Shown here piece after piece: positions 9,801 through 17,373 of a DNA stretch of 64,000 bases. This stretch comes from Bacillus sp. ISL-41 (GTDB lineage: Bacteria; Bacillota; Bacilli; Bacillales; Cytobacillaceae): NCBI RefSeq assembly GCF_018613235.1, contig NZ_JAGGQP010000008.1, positions 1-64,000 of the forward strand, in the 5' to 3' direction. The notes beneath the pieces were generated by a model. It did no database searches, was not told the DNA's origin, and was given only the letters and a program-made list of their open reading frames with translations. Numbering within the stretch: position 1 is the first letter of the stretch; every line of letters starts with the position of its first letter. Both the position numbers and the translations under genes were made by a program.

Positions 9801-10485
9801 TTTTCCGGTTCGTCATAGGTTCATAGCGAAGATTCACTCCATGGAAGGATTCTGCTTCCTGGTTTGTCATTGGGTTGAAAGGTCGGTTCCCCGTTAAATC
9901 CCTAATTTCCATTTCATCATTGAAGAACCAGGCGTACTCCCTGAAAGATGGCAGAAAAGGATGATGTATGTCAGCATACACACCACTATTGATTGGACCG
10001 CCAGTTACAGGATCAGTCCAGCTAGAGCCCCTTTTTTGGACAAGCAGCGCCCCGAATAACCCTTGGACACTTGATCCTTGTTCGGTGCTTGAAACATTGC
10101 CCAGATCGGTGAAGAAGCAGATACCTTCCTGACTGACATTAAGCCTGTAAAGAATTTCTCCGCCAGGTTCTACCGTTGTATCCGGGTTATATCCGGCATC
10201 CGCTCCATCGGAACTGAGCACACTGTAATCTGCTTCCTGGAAGTGCATTCCTGCTGAAAAAGGAAGCTGGTTTTCAAAAAGTATTTCAACTATATCCCCC
10301 TCGTTTGCGCGAATAGCCAGCGGTTGAACAAGATCAATGGGCTTATAAGGATTCTTTCGCACGAGGTCTTTAAGCTTTGACTCATTTTCCTTCAAGACAT
10401 ATATTCTGCCATTAGGATTATGGTCCCCGAACGTATTAACTACTATCCTCGTTGAAATTCCGACAACATGAAATTTTCGTAACAT
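6802..10485 (-). CDS. mnxG: Multicopper Mn(II) oxidase MnxG
   Basis: This is a very large multicopper oxidase (1227 aa) like the spore Mn(II) oxidase MnxG of marine Bacillus strains, which oxidises Mn(II) to Mn(IV) oxide on the exosporium in complex with MnxE and MnxF. Repeated cupredoxin domains (about six) are visible. Copper motifs include HYHVHQW (about residue 283), HCHLYPHFGIGMW (about 335; the H-C-H plus H and M of a type 1/type 3 site), FHIHF (about 530), FFFHDHLFANSHQQHG (about 573), HSFNIHG and a C-terminal HTFHLHGHYW. Some domains have lost their copper ligands, as expected in ceruloplasmin-like repeats. No signal peptide is seen, as for proteins assembled in the mother cell. It lies downstream of mnxF with a strong AGGGGGG-type site. 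Confidence 0.9.
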   Translation of the reverse strand: MLRKFHVVGISTRIVVNTFGDHNPNGRIYVLKENESKLKDLVRKNPYKPIDLVQPLAIRANEGDIVEILFENQLPFSAGMHFQEADYSVLSSDGADAGYNPDTTVEPGGEILYRLNVSQEGICFFTDLGNVSSTEQGSSVQGLFGALLVQKRGSSWTDPVTGGPINSGVYADIHHPFLPSFREYAWFFNDEMEIRDLTGNRPFNPMTNQEAESFHGVNLRYEPMTNRKRLIEAGVVCPDCDSEEVHHDSWVFGDPATPILRGYVGDPAVIRLIHGGVKETHVFHYHVHQWLGDSSNINAEILDAQSISPQTHYSIQPLYGLGSLHGAIGDSIIHCHLYPHFGIGMWGINRVFNTLQDGSQCYPNGVRIKALMPLPDRPAPPKPTPEKPGFPNFIPGKVGYKAPRPPMGIVGGREMTELERNAAIENPRPGAVFVDPCIDQDPVVVEFNVSAIEMPVVYNKQGWHDPKARFYVMDEDLDDILSGKKEPEPLVFHVPAGTCIRMNYTNRMPHILDGDAFQLVTRTYENGFHIHFVKFDVLACDGGNVGWNYDSAVLPGQTIRYEWYAETELKAFFFHDHLFANSHQQHGVFGAGVIQPRFSKFLDSRTGAEVDHGTQISVEHPLIPDYRDQTLFVHDFALLFDKNGRPIQPPEYPGSEDDPGVFGVNFKCEPLKFRLGEDCDPAYSFSSYVHGDPVTPILRAYEGDPIRIRLLQGAHEESHSFNIHGLRWKEERPDLGSSMKAQQHIGISESFTFETEIPASGDYLWAFEDEEDVWLGTWGLIRAYNGRMEDLIVLADREALPEGSTETPKPTGKPPEKANPLASLPPGAYHGSPVKKFEVVAFQTPIQYNSYGDHDPYGIIFALKDDVEDILSGKKNPVPLILRANVGDLVEVTLTSELKKELFPFQDGIHPYPPVKEQSFYPPSLRISLHTSLLNYDVKTSSGDTVGYNPDQTVGPGETITYRWFVDGQFGMCSMWDMADLRNHRSFGTFGAFVAESRFTTYLEPYSLEKANTGENVILRHPLLPATREFVLILHDGVRLEDKDGKVIIDPMDGVVPDTEVLEEVDTYDYGSRGFNYRSERLINRYKEHPVMHELFSSEVFGDPATPLFEAYPGEPVVIRITTPAERRRAHTFHLHGHYWKFDSKDLDSRIQSFLGHMVTGHTDDLRLIGGAGGVFNFPGDYLYRSGNIRWDIELGMWGIFRVHKDSKENLPRLEEVEGEWDNEEKA

Positions 10486-10508
10486 GTATTTCCCCCCTTC
10501 ATAGGAAT

Positions 10509-10802
10509 CTAATAGTCTTCGAGTTTCGGTATCTTAGGTGCTCCAGGCCTTTCAATATAGAAAATTTCAATATTATGAATGTGAATGTACCATTCGCGGT
10601 TTTCTAATTGAGCAAAGTGCGTGGTCTCAACATCGATCATAACCGTATCACCGATCAATTCCTTGATTATGCCAACGAACATATATGGATAGGATGGAGA
10701 AATCACAAGCGTTTTGTGGCCAATTCCATTTCTGAAGTGTTCCAAAATGGCTGATTCATGGATTTCATTTACATCTGTCATTTTTGAGTAATCTGTGGAC
10801 AT
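10509..10802 (-). CDS. mnxF: Mn oxidase accessory subunit MnxF
   Basis: This small protein (97 aa from the chosen start) lies immediately upstream of mnxG. By position, size and pattern it matches MnxF, one of the two small subunits that form the Mnx complex with MnxG. It has an SH3/Sm-like strand pattern (TLVISPSYPYMFVGIIKELI, then DTVMIDV, then WYIHIHNIEIFYI) and several His residues near the strands. The ATG at 10802 has a GGAGG site 11 nt upstream. A longer reading to 10859 would overlap mnxE. Confidence 0.75.
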   Translation of the reverse strand: MSTDYSKMTDVNEIHESAILEHFRNGIGHKTLVISPSYPYMFVGIIKELIGDTVMIDVETTHFAQLENREWYIHIHNIEIFYIERPGAPKIPKLEDY

Positions 10803-10831
10803 AGGAAACAACGCCTCCATTACTTGTATGT

Positions 10832-11164
10832 TTAAACTAACGGAATTCTCATCGAACAATCGACGTCTGTTGTGAAATGGGCAATTTTTTCAAAAGGAAT
10901 GGATAACGGAATTGGGAACTTATGAAACGGTGCATTCAAAATTTTGATTGTTACGGGAGAAAGTGTTAAATGTCCAGGTTCAACTTCAGCTACCTTTCCG
11001 CAAAAAATTGGCCTGAAGGTTTGCCCTAATAAATTTAATTGTGATGATTCCGTAATAATCAGGATTTGTTTGCCCATATGCTTGTTAAAAAAATCAAATA
11101 ATGGGTCATTGACACTAGCAACATTAGAAGCAGCCGATAATGATTTTAATGGCGAGTCATGCAT
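10832..11164 (-). CDS. mnxE: Mn oxidase accessory subunit MnxE
   Basis: This 110-aa protein has the size and position of MnxE. The central region follows the shared module: GKQILIITE, then CGKVAEVEPGHLTLSP, then PIPLSIPFEKIAHF. MnxE binds copper and builds a small-subunit ring with MnxF in the characterised complex. That role is taken from the family. A start ATG with an AAAGGGTGA site 8 nt upstream is clear. It lies 45 bp downstream of the mnxD-like gene, all on the minus strand. Confidence 0.75.
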   Translation of the reverse strand: MHDSPLKSLSAASNVASVNDPLFDFFNKHMGKQILIITESSQLNLLGQTFRPIFCGKVAEVEPGHLTLSPVTIKILNAPFHKFPIPLSIPFEKIAHFTTDVDCSMRIPLV

Positions 11165-11209
11165 GTTTTGTCACCCTTTCTCGTAAATAAAACTTCTGCA
11201 ATTTATGTC

Positions 11210-11974
11210 TTAACGAAACATACTCTTGATCATGTTCTTCCCCAACAGAAGGATCTGGCTATAAAGGCGGGCAGAACGAATATGTGTTACATCCGTGAAG
11301 GCAATTTTCCTTTCTGAGCCAAAAGATTGTAATAGGATAAAGTCCTCAGTAACCGAAGCGATCTTCCCGATTACTATTTCATCAGCTAAAACCACCTTAA
11401 CCCACACTCCTTGCCACCTATGAAGGTTGCCTTTTAGTGACTCTTCGAAAAATTGCTGAATTAAAACATCTCGATTGGCAACAGTTTCACCAAAATTCGT
11501 AGTCAGTTTTCGTTTTAAGTCATTATCATAGATGAAATTTTGATGGGCATTTTCATATGTCGGCACTCCAGATGGAGAATTTGCTGATAATATCGTTTTA
11601 TACGGGATCCAAATCCGATCCTTTAAGTTCGTCAGTATAGCAAAATCTCTACCGATGGCATTCACCTTACCGGAGATTTCCTGTGTATTATCTTGATGGT
11701 CAATATAGACTATTACTTCCTGATTTCGCTTCATCTTAAAAAACTTCTTTAAAATCAATGGTTTTTTAAATTCAGGAACAGCATTCGCCAGTGTGTGAAG
11801 ATTTTTTTGTTCCAGGTATTCGGCAATGATTTTATTCTCTTCTAGTGGTGTTGCACTTGGTGGAGAGGTGATCTGATTTCCGACTTCGTGAATAGGATCA
11901 ACCTGCCTGACTTCATTCCTTCTGTTCTCTAACAAATTTCTTAAATAATCCGAATGACGCATACCTGTTCTCAA
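11210..11974 (-). CDS. mnxD: MnxD-like protein with two beta-barrel-like modules
   Basis: This is the first gene of the minus-strand mnx unit (254 aa). The first half of the core has VIVYIDHQDN, SGKVNAIGRDFAILT and IWIPYKTIL. The second has VKVVLADEIVIGKIASV, TEDFILLQ and RKIAFTDVTHI. These are two copies of the module seen once each in MnxE and MnxF, so it looks like an internal duplication. The N-terminal 60 residues are hydrophilic. The TTG start at 11974 is 7 nt after a GGGGG site. An ATG at 11962 is the alternative. The name rests on position in the D-E-F-G order of the known operon, not on a clear family match. Confidence 0.55.
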   Translation of the reverse strand: MRTGMRHSDYLRNLLENRRNEVRQVDPIHEVGNQITSPPSATPLEENKIIAEYLEQKNLHTLANAVPEFKKPLILKKFFKMKRNQEVIVYIDHQDNTQEISGKVNAIGRDFAILTNLKDRIWIPYKTILSANSPSGVPTYENAHQNFIYDNDLKRKLTTNFGETVANRDVLIQQFFEESLKGNLHRWQGVWVKVVLADEIVIGKIASVTEDFILLQSFGSERKIAFTDVTHIRSARLYSQILLLGKNMIKSMFR

Positions 11975-12005
11975 CGAATTGCCCCCTTCGAGCGAATTTT
12001 CCCAT

Positions 12006-12033
12006 TATCATATGAGGCAAATATCATAAACGT
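12006..12033 (-). promoter_or_regulatory. Possible sigma-K promoter of the mnx unit
   Basis: The minus strand has AC at 12033-12032, a 17-nt spacer and CATATGATA at 12014-12006. This fits the sigma-K consensus (AC, 16-17 nt, CATAnnnTA). The predicted start is about 25 nt upstream of the mnxD-like TTG. Sigma-K control fits the known mother-cell expression of mnx genes. The match is by eye only. Confidence 0.5.
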
Positions 12034-12106
12034 CATTGCAATTGACAAAAAATTCAAACACCACAAATTTAATTGTGAATACATTGAACAGTAGAGGTGA
12101 TATGTC

Positions 12107-12523
12107 ATGCCGGAATGGATTGTGATTTTTTACCCAATTAATTTCTTGTCCGCATACGTTCTATATATCTATCTATACAATCGAAGAAAACAAATCGGCT
12201 TTCACTTAGGAATGAATATAACGATGGTGGCTGCTGGAGGTTTGGCTCTCGGGACAGGGATTATTTTTATCAACATGTATCCTTTTTACTTTTTGGAAGC
12301 GACCTTGTTTTCAGTCATCATAGGCGGTATTTCAGGAATCTTGTTTGGCAGCCTCTTTGACTATCAAACTTTATTGTCTGGTTATATAACAGGGCTAATG
12401 ATGGGAATCATGGCGCCTATGGTTGGAGCTTCTGCATATGAAGGTGTAATGTTCTTAATCATGATCGAGATTTTCATCCTCAGCTCTTTTTGCATAGCGG
12501 CCTCCTCGGCCTACAAAACCTGA
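12107..12523 (+). CDS. Small membrane protein, paralogue of the next gene
   Basis: This 138-aa protein has four predicted membrane helices, with a Gly-rich third region (GGISGILFGSLFDYQTLLSG). It has clear similarity in order and spacing to the following gene: INFL near the start, FGSLFDYQTLLSGYITG versus YGSMLNAQSLITGIYNG, then IMGT/GIMAP. It is divergent from the mnx unit with a 132-bp shared upstream region, so it might be co-regulated during sporulation. Function is unknown. The start has an AGAGGTGAT site. Confidence 0.6.
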   Translation: MPEWIVIFYPINFLSAYVLYIYLYNRRKQIGFHLGMNITMVAAGGLALGTGIIFINMYPFYFLEATLFSVIIGGISGILFGSLFDYQTLLSGYITGLMMGIMAPMVGASAYEGVMFLIMIEIFILSSFCIAASSAYKT

Positions 12524-12548
12524 TTCAGTAATCTGGAGGGGGTGTCTT

Positions 12549-13010
12549 ATGCAGATATTATTAATCTCCATAACTGTCATCAATTTTTTGATTGGAGCCT
12601 GGCTATATTATGTACTTCGGAAATCGAGATTTCTTTTTAGTGACAGGTTTGGATATACAGCCTCTTATTTTGCCAGCAGCACATTGGGACTGGTTGCTTC
12701 ACTAAATTTCATACTACTTTTCCCTAACCATTCCGAAATTGTTGGGGTGCTTAACATTATACTTGGTATCACGATGGGGTTTTTATATGGCTCAATGTTG
12801 AATGCACAATCATTGATTACAGGGATTTATAACGGCGGCATAAGCGCAATAATGGGAACGATGCTTGGTTTGGTGGTAAAAAACCCAGCTATTTGCGGTC
12901 TTCCTGGTACCATTGCCTCCGAACAAAAAATGATAATCTTCTTTGCCCTTTTCAGTCTGTGTATCCAGGGGATATCTGCTATATTGCTCTTATTTTCTTT
13001 CAAAGCATGA
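12549..13010 (+). CDS. Small membrane protein, paralogue of the preceding gene
   Basis: This 153-aa protein has four predicted helices and the same layout as its neighbour 25 bp upstream. It probably arose by tandem duplication and is co-transcribed, with a strong GGAGGGGGTG site. The conserved stretch between the pair is YGSMLNAQSLITGIYNGG. No catalytic or transport motif is recognisable. It is followed by about 120 bp of non-coding sequence and a bidirectional terminator. Confidence 0.6.
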   Translation: MQILLISITVINFLIGAWLYYVLRKSRFLFSDRFGYTASYFASSTLGLVASLNFILLFPNHSEIVGVLNIILGITMGFLYGSMLNAQSLITGIYNGGISAIMGTMLGLVVKNPAICGLPGTIASEQKMIIFFALFSLCIQGISAILLLFSFKA

Positions 13011-13129
13011 ACAGATCATTGTAATGTTGAAGAACTTAATGTGACTTTAACGGGACCATTTCGCTATGTATGGGCACATCAATGTACTCAAAGCGGCCCT
13101 TAGCTGAATGGAAACCACAGTAAAGGACA

Positions 13130-13157
13130 AAAGCAGCCTCATTCAGGCTGCTTTTTT
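13130..13157. terminator. Bidirectional terminator
   Basis: A 10-bp stem (AAAGCAGCCT / AGGCTGCTTT, loop CATTC) is flanked by T-runs. It serves the + strand membrane protein pair and the convergent nucleotidyltransferase gene. Confidence 0.8.
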
Positions 13158-13159
13158 GT

Positions 13160-13873
13160 CTACTTTATTGAAAAGCCGTCAAATAGCCTTCCACCGAAGG
13201 GCTCTAAAATCTGTTCAGCCAATTCTATGACCATATTTTTATTACCTGTACTGTAATAATTGGAAAAAGCTTCTACGAATTGTTCAGTGAATACGGGATC
13301 ATAATGATTTAATTCTCTCACTACCCATTTAGATTTGCCGATCCACCTCTTGTTTGCTCTTAACACAAATTCCTGCAGCTGTTCAGCCAGCGTGGCTGCA
13401 ATGAAGATTTCCTCTGCCTTGTTGTCAGATCCAATGAAATCATCAAGCGTATCAGTAATGAAATATCTTTTTAACTCGATTTCTTTCTCGGTCAACTCCT
13501 CTGGTCCCAGCTCTATTATCCTTTTTGCTTCATCAATTATTTCCCGGACAAAATCGCTTTCCCTAATAACCTTTCCTTCCGAAACCATTCTCGGCAAGCT
13601 TGGTCTTGCCCTTTTTATATCACTTTCAAAGAAAAGCTTATAGGACTGTAAATTATGGACGAAAACCTCGATCGGCCACCCATAAGCTATTAAAGACTCC
13701 CTGCGGGGTGTTGCAATATCCTTATCGAATACGACGATATCCAAGTCAGATGTAGCAGTTGCTTCTCCCCTGGTTACACTCCCGGCCAGCAGTGCTGCGT
13801 CACAGTCCGGGAAGCGCTCCTTCACAAACTTTTGCGCTGTTTCAAGTGCTGATAATCTAGTAGGCATGTCCAT
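13160..13873 (-). CDS. Nucleotidyltransferase-domain protein
   Basis: This 237-aa protein has a polymerase-beta-type nucleotidyltransferase fold. The motif LLAGSVTRGEATATSDLDIVVF (GS, then two Asp in DLD) supplies the nucleotide and metal-binding residues. The rest is helical, with acidic segments, as in aminoglycoside-adenylyl- or kanamycin-transferase-like stand-alone enzymes. The substrate is unknown. The ATG at 13873 is 9 nt after GGAGG. It is a single gene, oriented away from the lipoprotein gene. Confidence 0.7.
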   Translation of the reverse strand: MDMPTRLSALETAQKFVKERFPDCDAALLAGSVTRGEATATSDLDIVVFDKDIATPRRESLIAYGWPIEVFVHNLQSYKLFFESDIKRARPSLPRMVSEGKVIRESDFVREIIDEAKRIIELGPEELTEKEIELKRYFITDTLDDFIGSDNKAEEIFIAATLAEQLQEFVLRANKRWIGKSKWVVRELNHYDPVFTEQFVEAFSNYYSTGNKNMVIELAEQILEPFGGRLFDGFSIK

Positions 13874-13928
13874 GTGCAAAATCCTCCATTAACTATTCAT
13901 AAGGTTATTATTAGTGACAACACAAAAT

Positions 13929-13958
13929 TTGTCGACAATATTGCGAATGTTTTATAAG
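13929..13958 (+). promoter_or_regulatory. Possible sigma-A promoter of the lipoprotein gene
   Basis: TTGTCG (13929-13934) and TATAAG (13953-13958) are separated by 18 nt, with the start codon 55 nt downstream. The match is by eye only. Confidence 0.4.
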
Positions 13959-14012
13959 ACAACTTCAGTGGTATCCTACAGTATAAAAGTAGTTGAATCA
14001 GGAGGATATACT

Positions 14013-14522
14013 ATGTCATTGTCTTTAAATAAATTGTTAATACCTGCAGGATTGGCAGTTTTGCTCATTACTGGCTGCAATAGCGATGAGGCAGAGCAAG
14101 GTGTGAAAGAGCTAGAAGAGGAAACAAAGAACGCTGCCCAGGAAACCGAGGAAAAATCAAAAGAAGTAGTGGATAAGGTAAAAGAAGAAGCTCCGGGAAT
14201 TATCCAGAACATGAAGGACACATATAAAGAAAGCGAACAAGAAGTTAAAGACAATACACTGCAGGCTGGAGATAAGGTAACTGTACAAAAAGATGCCTAC
14301 CTTGCACTTACACCAGAAGCATATGATGAGCTCTATCAGTTGATTGAAATTAATGATGTAGAAGGTGTAGACAAGATCGTACAGGATAATAAAGTGAATG
14401 AAATCAAGAAAGGCAGTCAAGCTGAAGTCTTGGAAAGAGAGATTAGACGAACTAAAGTAAAAATGACAGATTCCGGTGAGGAAGGATACCTTCCTACTAC
14501 TATGCTTGAACCTGTCCAATAA
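14013..14522 (+). CDS. Lipoprotein with a coiled acidic region and an SH3-like C-terminus
   Basis: The signal peptide ends in LLITGC (Cys about residue 22), a lipobox, so it is anchored outside the membrane. Residues about 25-85 are highly charged, EK-rich and probably coiled coil. The C-terminal part (AGDKVTVQKDAYLALTPEAY ... GEEGYLPTTML) resembles a bacterial SH3-type wall-binding unit. The ATG at 14013 follows AGGAGG by 7 nt, so the longer reading from 13914 is rejected. Specific function is unknown. Confidence 0.7.
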   Translation: MSLSLNKLLIPAGLAVLLITGCNSDEAEQGVKELEEETKNAAQETEEKSKEVVDKVKEEAPGIIQNMKDTYKESEQEVKDNTLQAGDKVTVQKDAYLALTPEAYDELYQLIEINDVEGVDKIVQDNKVNEIKKGSQAEVLEREIRRTKVKMTDSGEEGYLPTTMLEPVQ

Positions 14523-14529
14523 CCAGATT

Positions 14530-14556
14530 AAGACCCTGAATTATGTTCAGGGTCTT
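14530..14556. terminator. Bidirectional terminator
   Basis: An 11-bp perfect stem (AAGACCCTGAA / TTCAGGGTCTT, loop TTATG) lies between the convergent lipoprotein and thioesterase genes. Confidence 0.8.
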
Positions 14557-14566
14557 ATTTTAGGTA

Positions 14567-15052
14567 CTATTGTTTTCCTGTAAAAGTATCCGGCATCACA
14601 ACAGCGATTACTTCCCCTTTAGCACAAAGAATTTCCCCAGCATAAACTTCAGTTTCAACTCGATATTTCTTTGGATGAATTTCATGTACGGTTCCTATTG
14701 CTTTTAAGGCTGTTCCTTGAGGAGTCGGCTTCATGAAATCGACATGCAAGGATGCTGTGACAAATCTTGGCGGTTCAGCTCCGTCACCTGGTTCGTATCC
14801 ATTTTTACGATGCAGGTAGAGTGCAGCTGAACCGGTACCATGACAATCCACAAAAGAGCCAATCACGCCGCCATAGACAAATCCTGGCAGTGCCATATGT
14901 TCTTTTTGGGGATTGTAGATGGATATTGTCTTGTCACCGTCCCAGCCTGTCCGAAAATGATGTCCCTGCTCGTTCATCCTCCCACACCCATAACACCATG
15001 CAAAATCCTCCGGGTATTCATCCTGGATGGCTTTCAACACTTTTTCTTCCAT
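14567..15052 (-). CDS. PaaI-like hotdog-fold thioesterase
   Basis: This 161-aa single hotdog-domain protein probably hydrolyses an acyl-CoA. The PGFVYGGVIGSFVDCHG segment is the central helix region of the PaaI/4HBT type. FVTASLHVDFMKPTP and KGEVIAVV are the later strands. A CYGCG motif near residue 20 is seen in a subset of these proteins and may bind metal. It is a single gene with a good AGGGGGAAG site. The substrate is unknown. Confidence 0.75.
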   Translation of the reverse strand: MEEKVLKAIQDEYPEDFAWCYGCGRMNEQGHHFRTGWDGDKTISIYNPQKEHMALPGFVYGGVIGSFVDCHGTGSAALYLHRKNGYEPGDGAEPPRFVTASLHVDFMKPTPQGTALKAIGTVHEIHPKKYRVETEVYAGEILCAKGEVIAVVMPDTFTGKQ

Positions 15053-15227
15053 TGTGCTTCCCCCTTGTCAATCCGAATCTATAATACTTTCTTCGATAGT
15101 TGATTGAATTCCTTTAAAAAATTCGAATTCCTTTCTGGATGTATACAATGGATGTATTTGTGCAACATATTTTTGTTAAAAACATTGAAATGATAAGATT
15201 GATGTAAATTAATTTAGGGGTGATGGA

Positions 15228-16145
15228 ATGAAGTACAGACGCTTAGGTAATACAAACCTTGATATATCTGTAATAGGAATCGGAACCTGGCAATACGGCG
15301 GTGAATGGGGAAAGGACTTCAAACAATATGAGGTTGATGCGATTCTGGATAAAGCAAACGAAAAAGGAATCAACTTCCTCGATACAGCCGAATGCTATGG
15401 GGACCATTTATCTGAAAGCCTTATTGGAGATTACCTGAGCCGGAACAAACGCGAGGACTGGATTGTGGCAACAAAATTCGGCCATCATTTCCATGGTAAT
15501 TTTGAAAGGACACGTCACTGGAGTGCAAATGAAGTATTGAAACAGCTCGATGCCTCACTAAAAGCGCTAAGTACAGATTACATAGATTTATATCAGGCCC
15601 ATTCATGTACCGATGAAGAATTCAATAACGACGAGTTATGGACAATGCTAGATAAGCAAGTGGAAAAAGGAAAAATCCGCAGCCTTGGGATCTCCCTGCG
15701 ATCAAATGAAGAAAGTTATCAAACGGATCACGCAACAGAAGTAAACGCAGGTGCCATTCAGGTCGTATACAATCGCCTTGACCGGAAGCCAGAAGAAAAG
15801 ATCTTCCCTTCCAGCCAAAATCAAAATCTAGGGGTACTTGCCAGGGTTCCGCTGGCAAGCGGTTATTTAAGCGGTAAATACAAACCAGGTGTGACCTTCA
15901 GCGCCGATGATGTTCGTTCAAAACATGACAGTGAAGAAACTTCGCTGCTACTCAAACAGGTGGAAGAGATTCAACAAAACGAAGTCCCGGAAGGTATTCC
16001 AATGGCCGCGTGGGCATTATCATGGGTCTTGAAACATCCTGCAGTAACTGCCGTCATTCCAGGCTGCAAGACACCAGAACAAGTGGAACTCAATGCAAAA
16101 GCAGCACAGCTGGCCGAGGAAAACCATCCACAGAGTATAAAATAG
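15228..16145 (+). CDS. Aldo/keto reductase
   Basis: This is a 305-aa NADPH-dependent oxidoreductase with a TIM barrel. The catalytic tetrad is visible: D in NFLDTAE, Y in ECYGD, K in VATKFG and H in YQAHS. The C-terminal nucleotide-binding loop has VTAVIPGCKTPEQV. It resembles Bacillus general-stress aldo/keto reductases of the AKR11 type. It is a single gene with a GGGGTGATGG site and a strong terminator downstream. Confidence 0.88.
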   Translation: MKYRRLGNTNLDISVIGIGTWQYGGEWGKDFKQYEVDAILDKANEKGINFLDTAECYGDHLSESLIGDYLSRNKREDWIVATKFGHHFHGNFERTRHWSANEVLKQLDASLKALSTDYIDLYQAHSCTDEEFNNDELWTMLDKQVEKGKIRSLGISLRSNEESYQTDHATEVNAGAIQVVYNRLDRKPEEKIFPSSQNQNLGVLARVPLASGYLSGKYKPGVTFSADDVRSKHDSEETSLLLKQVEEIQQNEVPEGIPMAAWALSWVLKHPAVTAVIPGCKTPEQVELNAKAAQLAEENHPQSIK

Positions 16146-16153
16146 TCCATTTT

Positions 16154-16176
16154 TGCCCCGGTAATATGCCGGGGCA
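16154..16176. terminator. Terminator after the aldo/keto reductase gene
   Basis: The GC-rich stem TGCCCCGG / CCGGGGCA is flanked by a T-run on the left and ATTTA on the right. It can serve both convergent genes. Confidence 0.7.
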
Positions 16177-16198
16177 TTTAAAATTGAACGATTAAATA

Positions 16199-16798
16199 TC
16201 AATTATTCAATCTATAAACTAAAAACCTCTCATTCGGATTATTTTCCGGCAGGTTCATTTCACTTACCAGTTCAAACGGTGTCTGATTCTCCAAATAAAA
16301 TATATAATCTTCAGATGGATAATATAGAATCAGGTCAATCTCCCTTTGATGTTTTTCAAAAGAAATCATAATGTTCTTTATTACTCTCATTAGGATTTGA
16401 ACCGTGAAAGGGTTAAAGAAATAGAACTTGTTTTCATTAGGTGAAATATCGTATTCCTCTGCCAACACGCAATAAAAGTTGATCTTATCTCCTCTGTTTC
16501 GATAGTTCTTTAAGTAACTTTGTTTATTTTCTAGAGCTTCCATGTAGAATGTTTCATTCATTTCAACCCCGACTACATTTGTGTTGAAATGGTGGTTAAG
16601 ATAAAAATTCAATCTCCCTTTTCCACATCCAAAGTCGACAATATGATCATGACTGCTCATATTGAATTCATTGAAAAATAACTCAAGCGCACTATATGGA
16701 GTGGGCTCATAGCGATGGTAGTGCAATGAAGTCAAAAACCCTCTTTGTTCACCAGTTGTTTTGATATTCAGCAATTTATCAAATTGTTGTTCATTCAT
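16199..16798 (-). CDS. SAM-dependent methyltransferase, class I
   Basis: This 199-aa protein has the SAM-binding motif I VDFGCGKGRLNF (about residues 55-66) and a following acidic end of strand 2, VGVEMNE. Later strands are INFYCVLAEEY and FYFFNPF. The NPF motif is at a position where some methyltransferases have a catalytic (N/D)PPF-like motif. The substrate cannot be read from the sequence. It is a single gene with a GGAG site. Confidence 0.75.
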   Translation of the reverse strand: MNEQQFDKLLNIKTTGEQRGFLTSLHYHRYEPTPYSALELFFNEFNMSSHDHIVDFGCGKGRLNFYLNHHFNTNVVGVEMNETFYMEALENKQSYLKNYRNRGDKINFYCVLAEEYDISPNENKFYFFNPFTVQILMRVIKNIMISFEKHQREIDLILYYPSEDYIFYLENQTPFELVSEMNLPENNPNERFLVYRLNN

Positions 16799-16893
16799 AA
16801 TGATCGTACTCCATTCATTAACACTTCGAAAAAAATTACAGCTAAGATGTTTTGGGACTCCTTGTATAACTCCTATTTAGCAGCAAAGGCATT

Positions 16894-17262
16894 TTAAAGA
16901 TCTTTGTTTTTCCGAAGTCTTACCTCTACCATTTTTTCATAAAAGCTATCTTCCAAATCTAAGTCAAAATAATTGTAGAATTTCAAGAGATATGCAAGGC
17001 AGTCAGCCAGTTCCTTGCCTATATCCTGTTTAATTCTCTCTTTGGCGATGGCGAACGCCTCTTCCTCATCCATCCCCTCTTGTATGTTGCTCTGTGTAAG
17101 ATTAAAAGCCCTCCTCAATTCCTCTGCCACTTCCGCTACTTCTGTTGTCAGAAGTAAGTAATTGTTCAAGAGTGATTCCCTGCTCTTAGCATAGTTATCG
17201 GAATTGATTTCCCAGCCCATCTCTTTTTGATAATCCCGTGTATATGATTGTAACTCTTTCAT
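16894..17262 (-). CDS. MazG-like nucleotide pyrophosphohydrolase
   Basis: This 122-aa all-helical protein has the pattern TTEVAEVAEELRRA (about residues 39-52) and GKELADCLAYLL (about 90-101). These are the E-x3-E-x2-E and E-x2-D metal-binding helices of MazG-type NTP pyrophosphatases. A longer acidic insert separates the two helices. It probably clears non-canonical nucleotides. It is a single gene with an AGAGGTGGGG site. Confidence 0.7.
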   Translation of the reverse strand: MKELQSYTRDYQKEMGWEINSDNYAKSRESLLNNYLLLTTEVAEVAEELRRAFNLTQSNIQEGMDEEEAFAIAKERIKQDIGKELADCLAYLLKFYNYFDLDLEDSFYEKMVEVRLRKNKDL

Positions 17263-17373
17263 TTCCCCACCTCTTTAGGTAAAATTACCATGTTGTGCTT
17301 TCAGCATACATAAGATTATTTTAACTTATACAATTCAACATAACTATTATTTTGAGGGGAATCGTAGCTTAGG

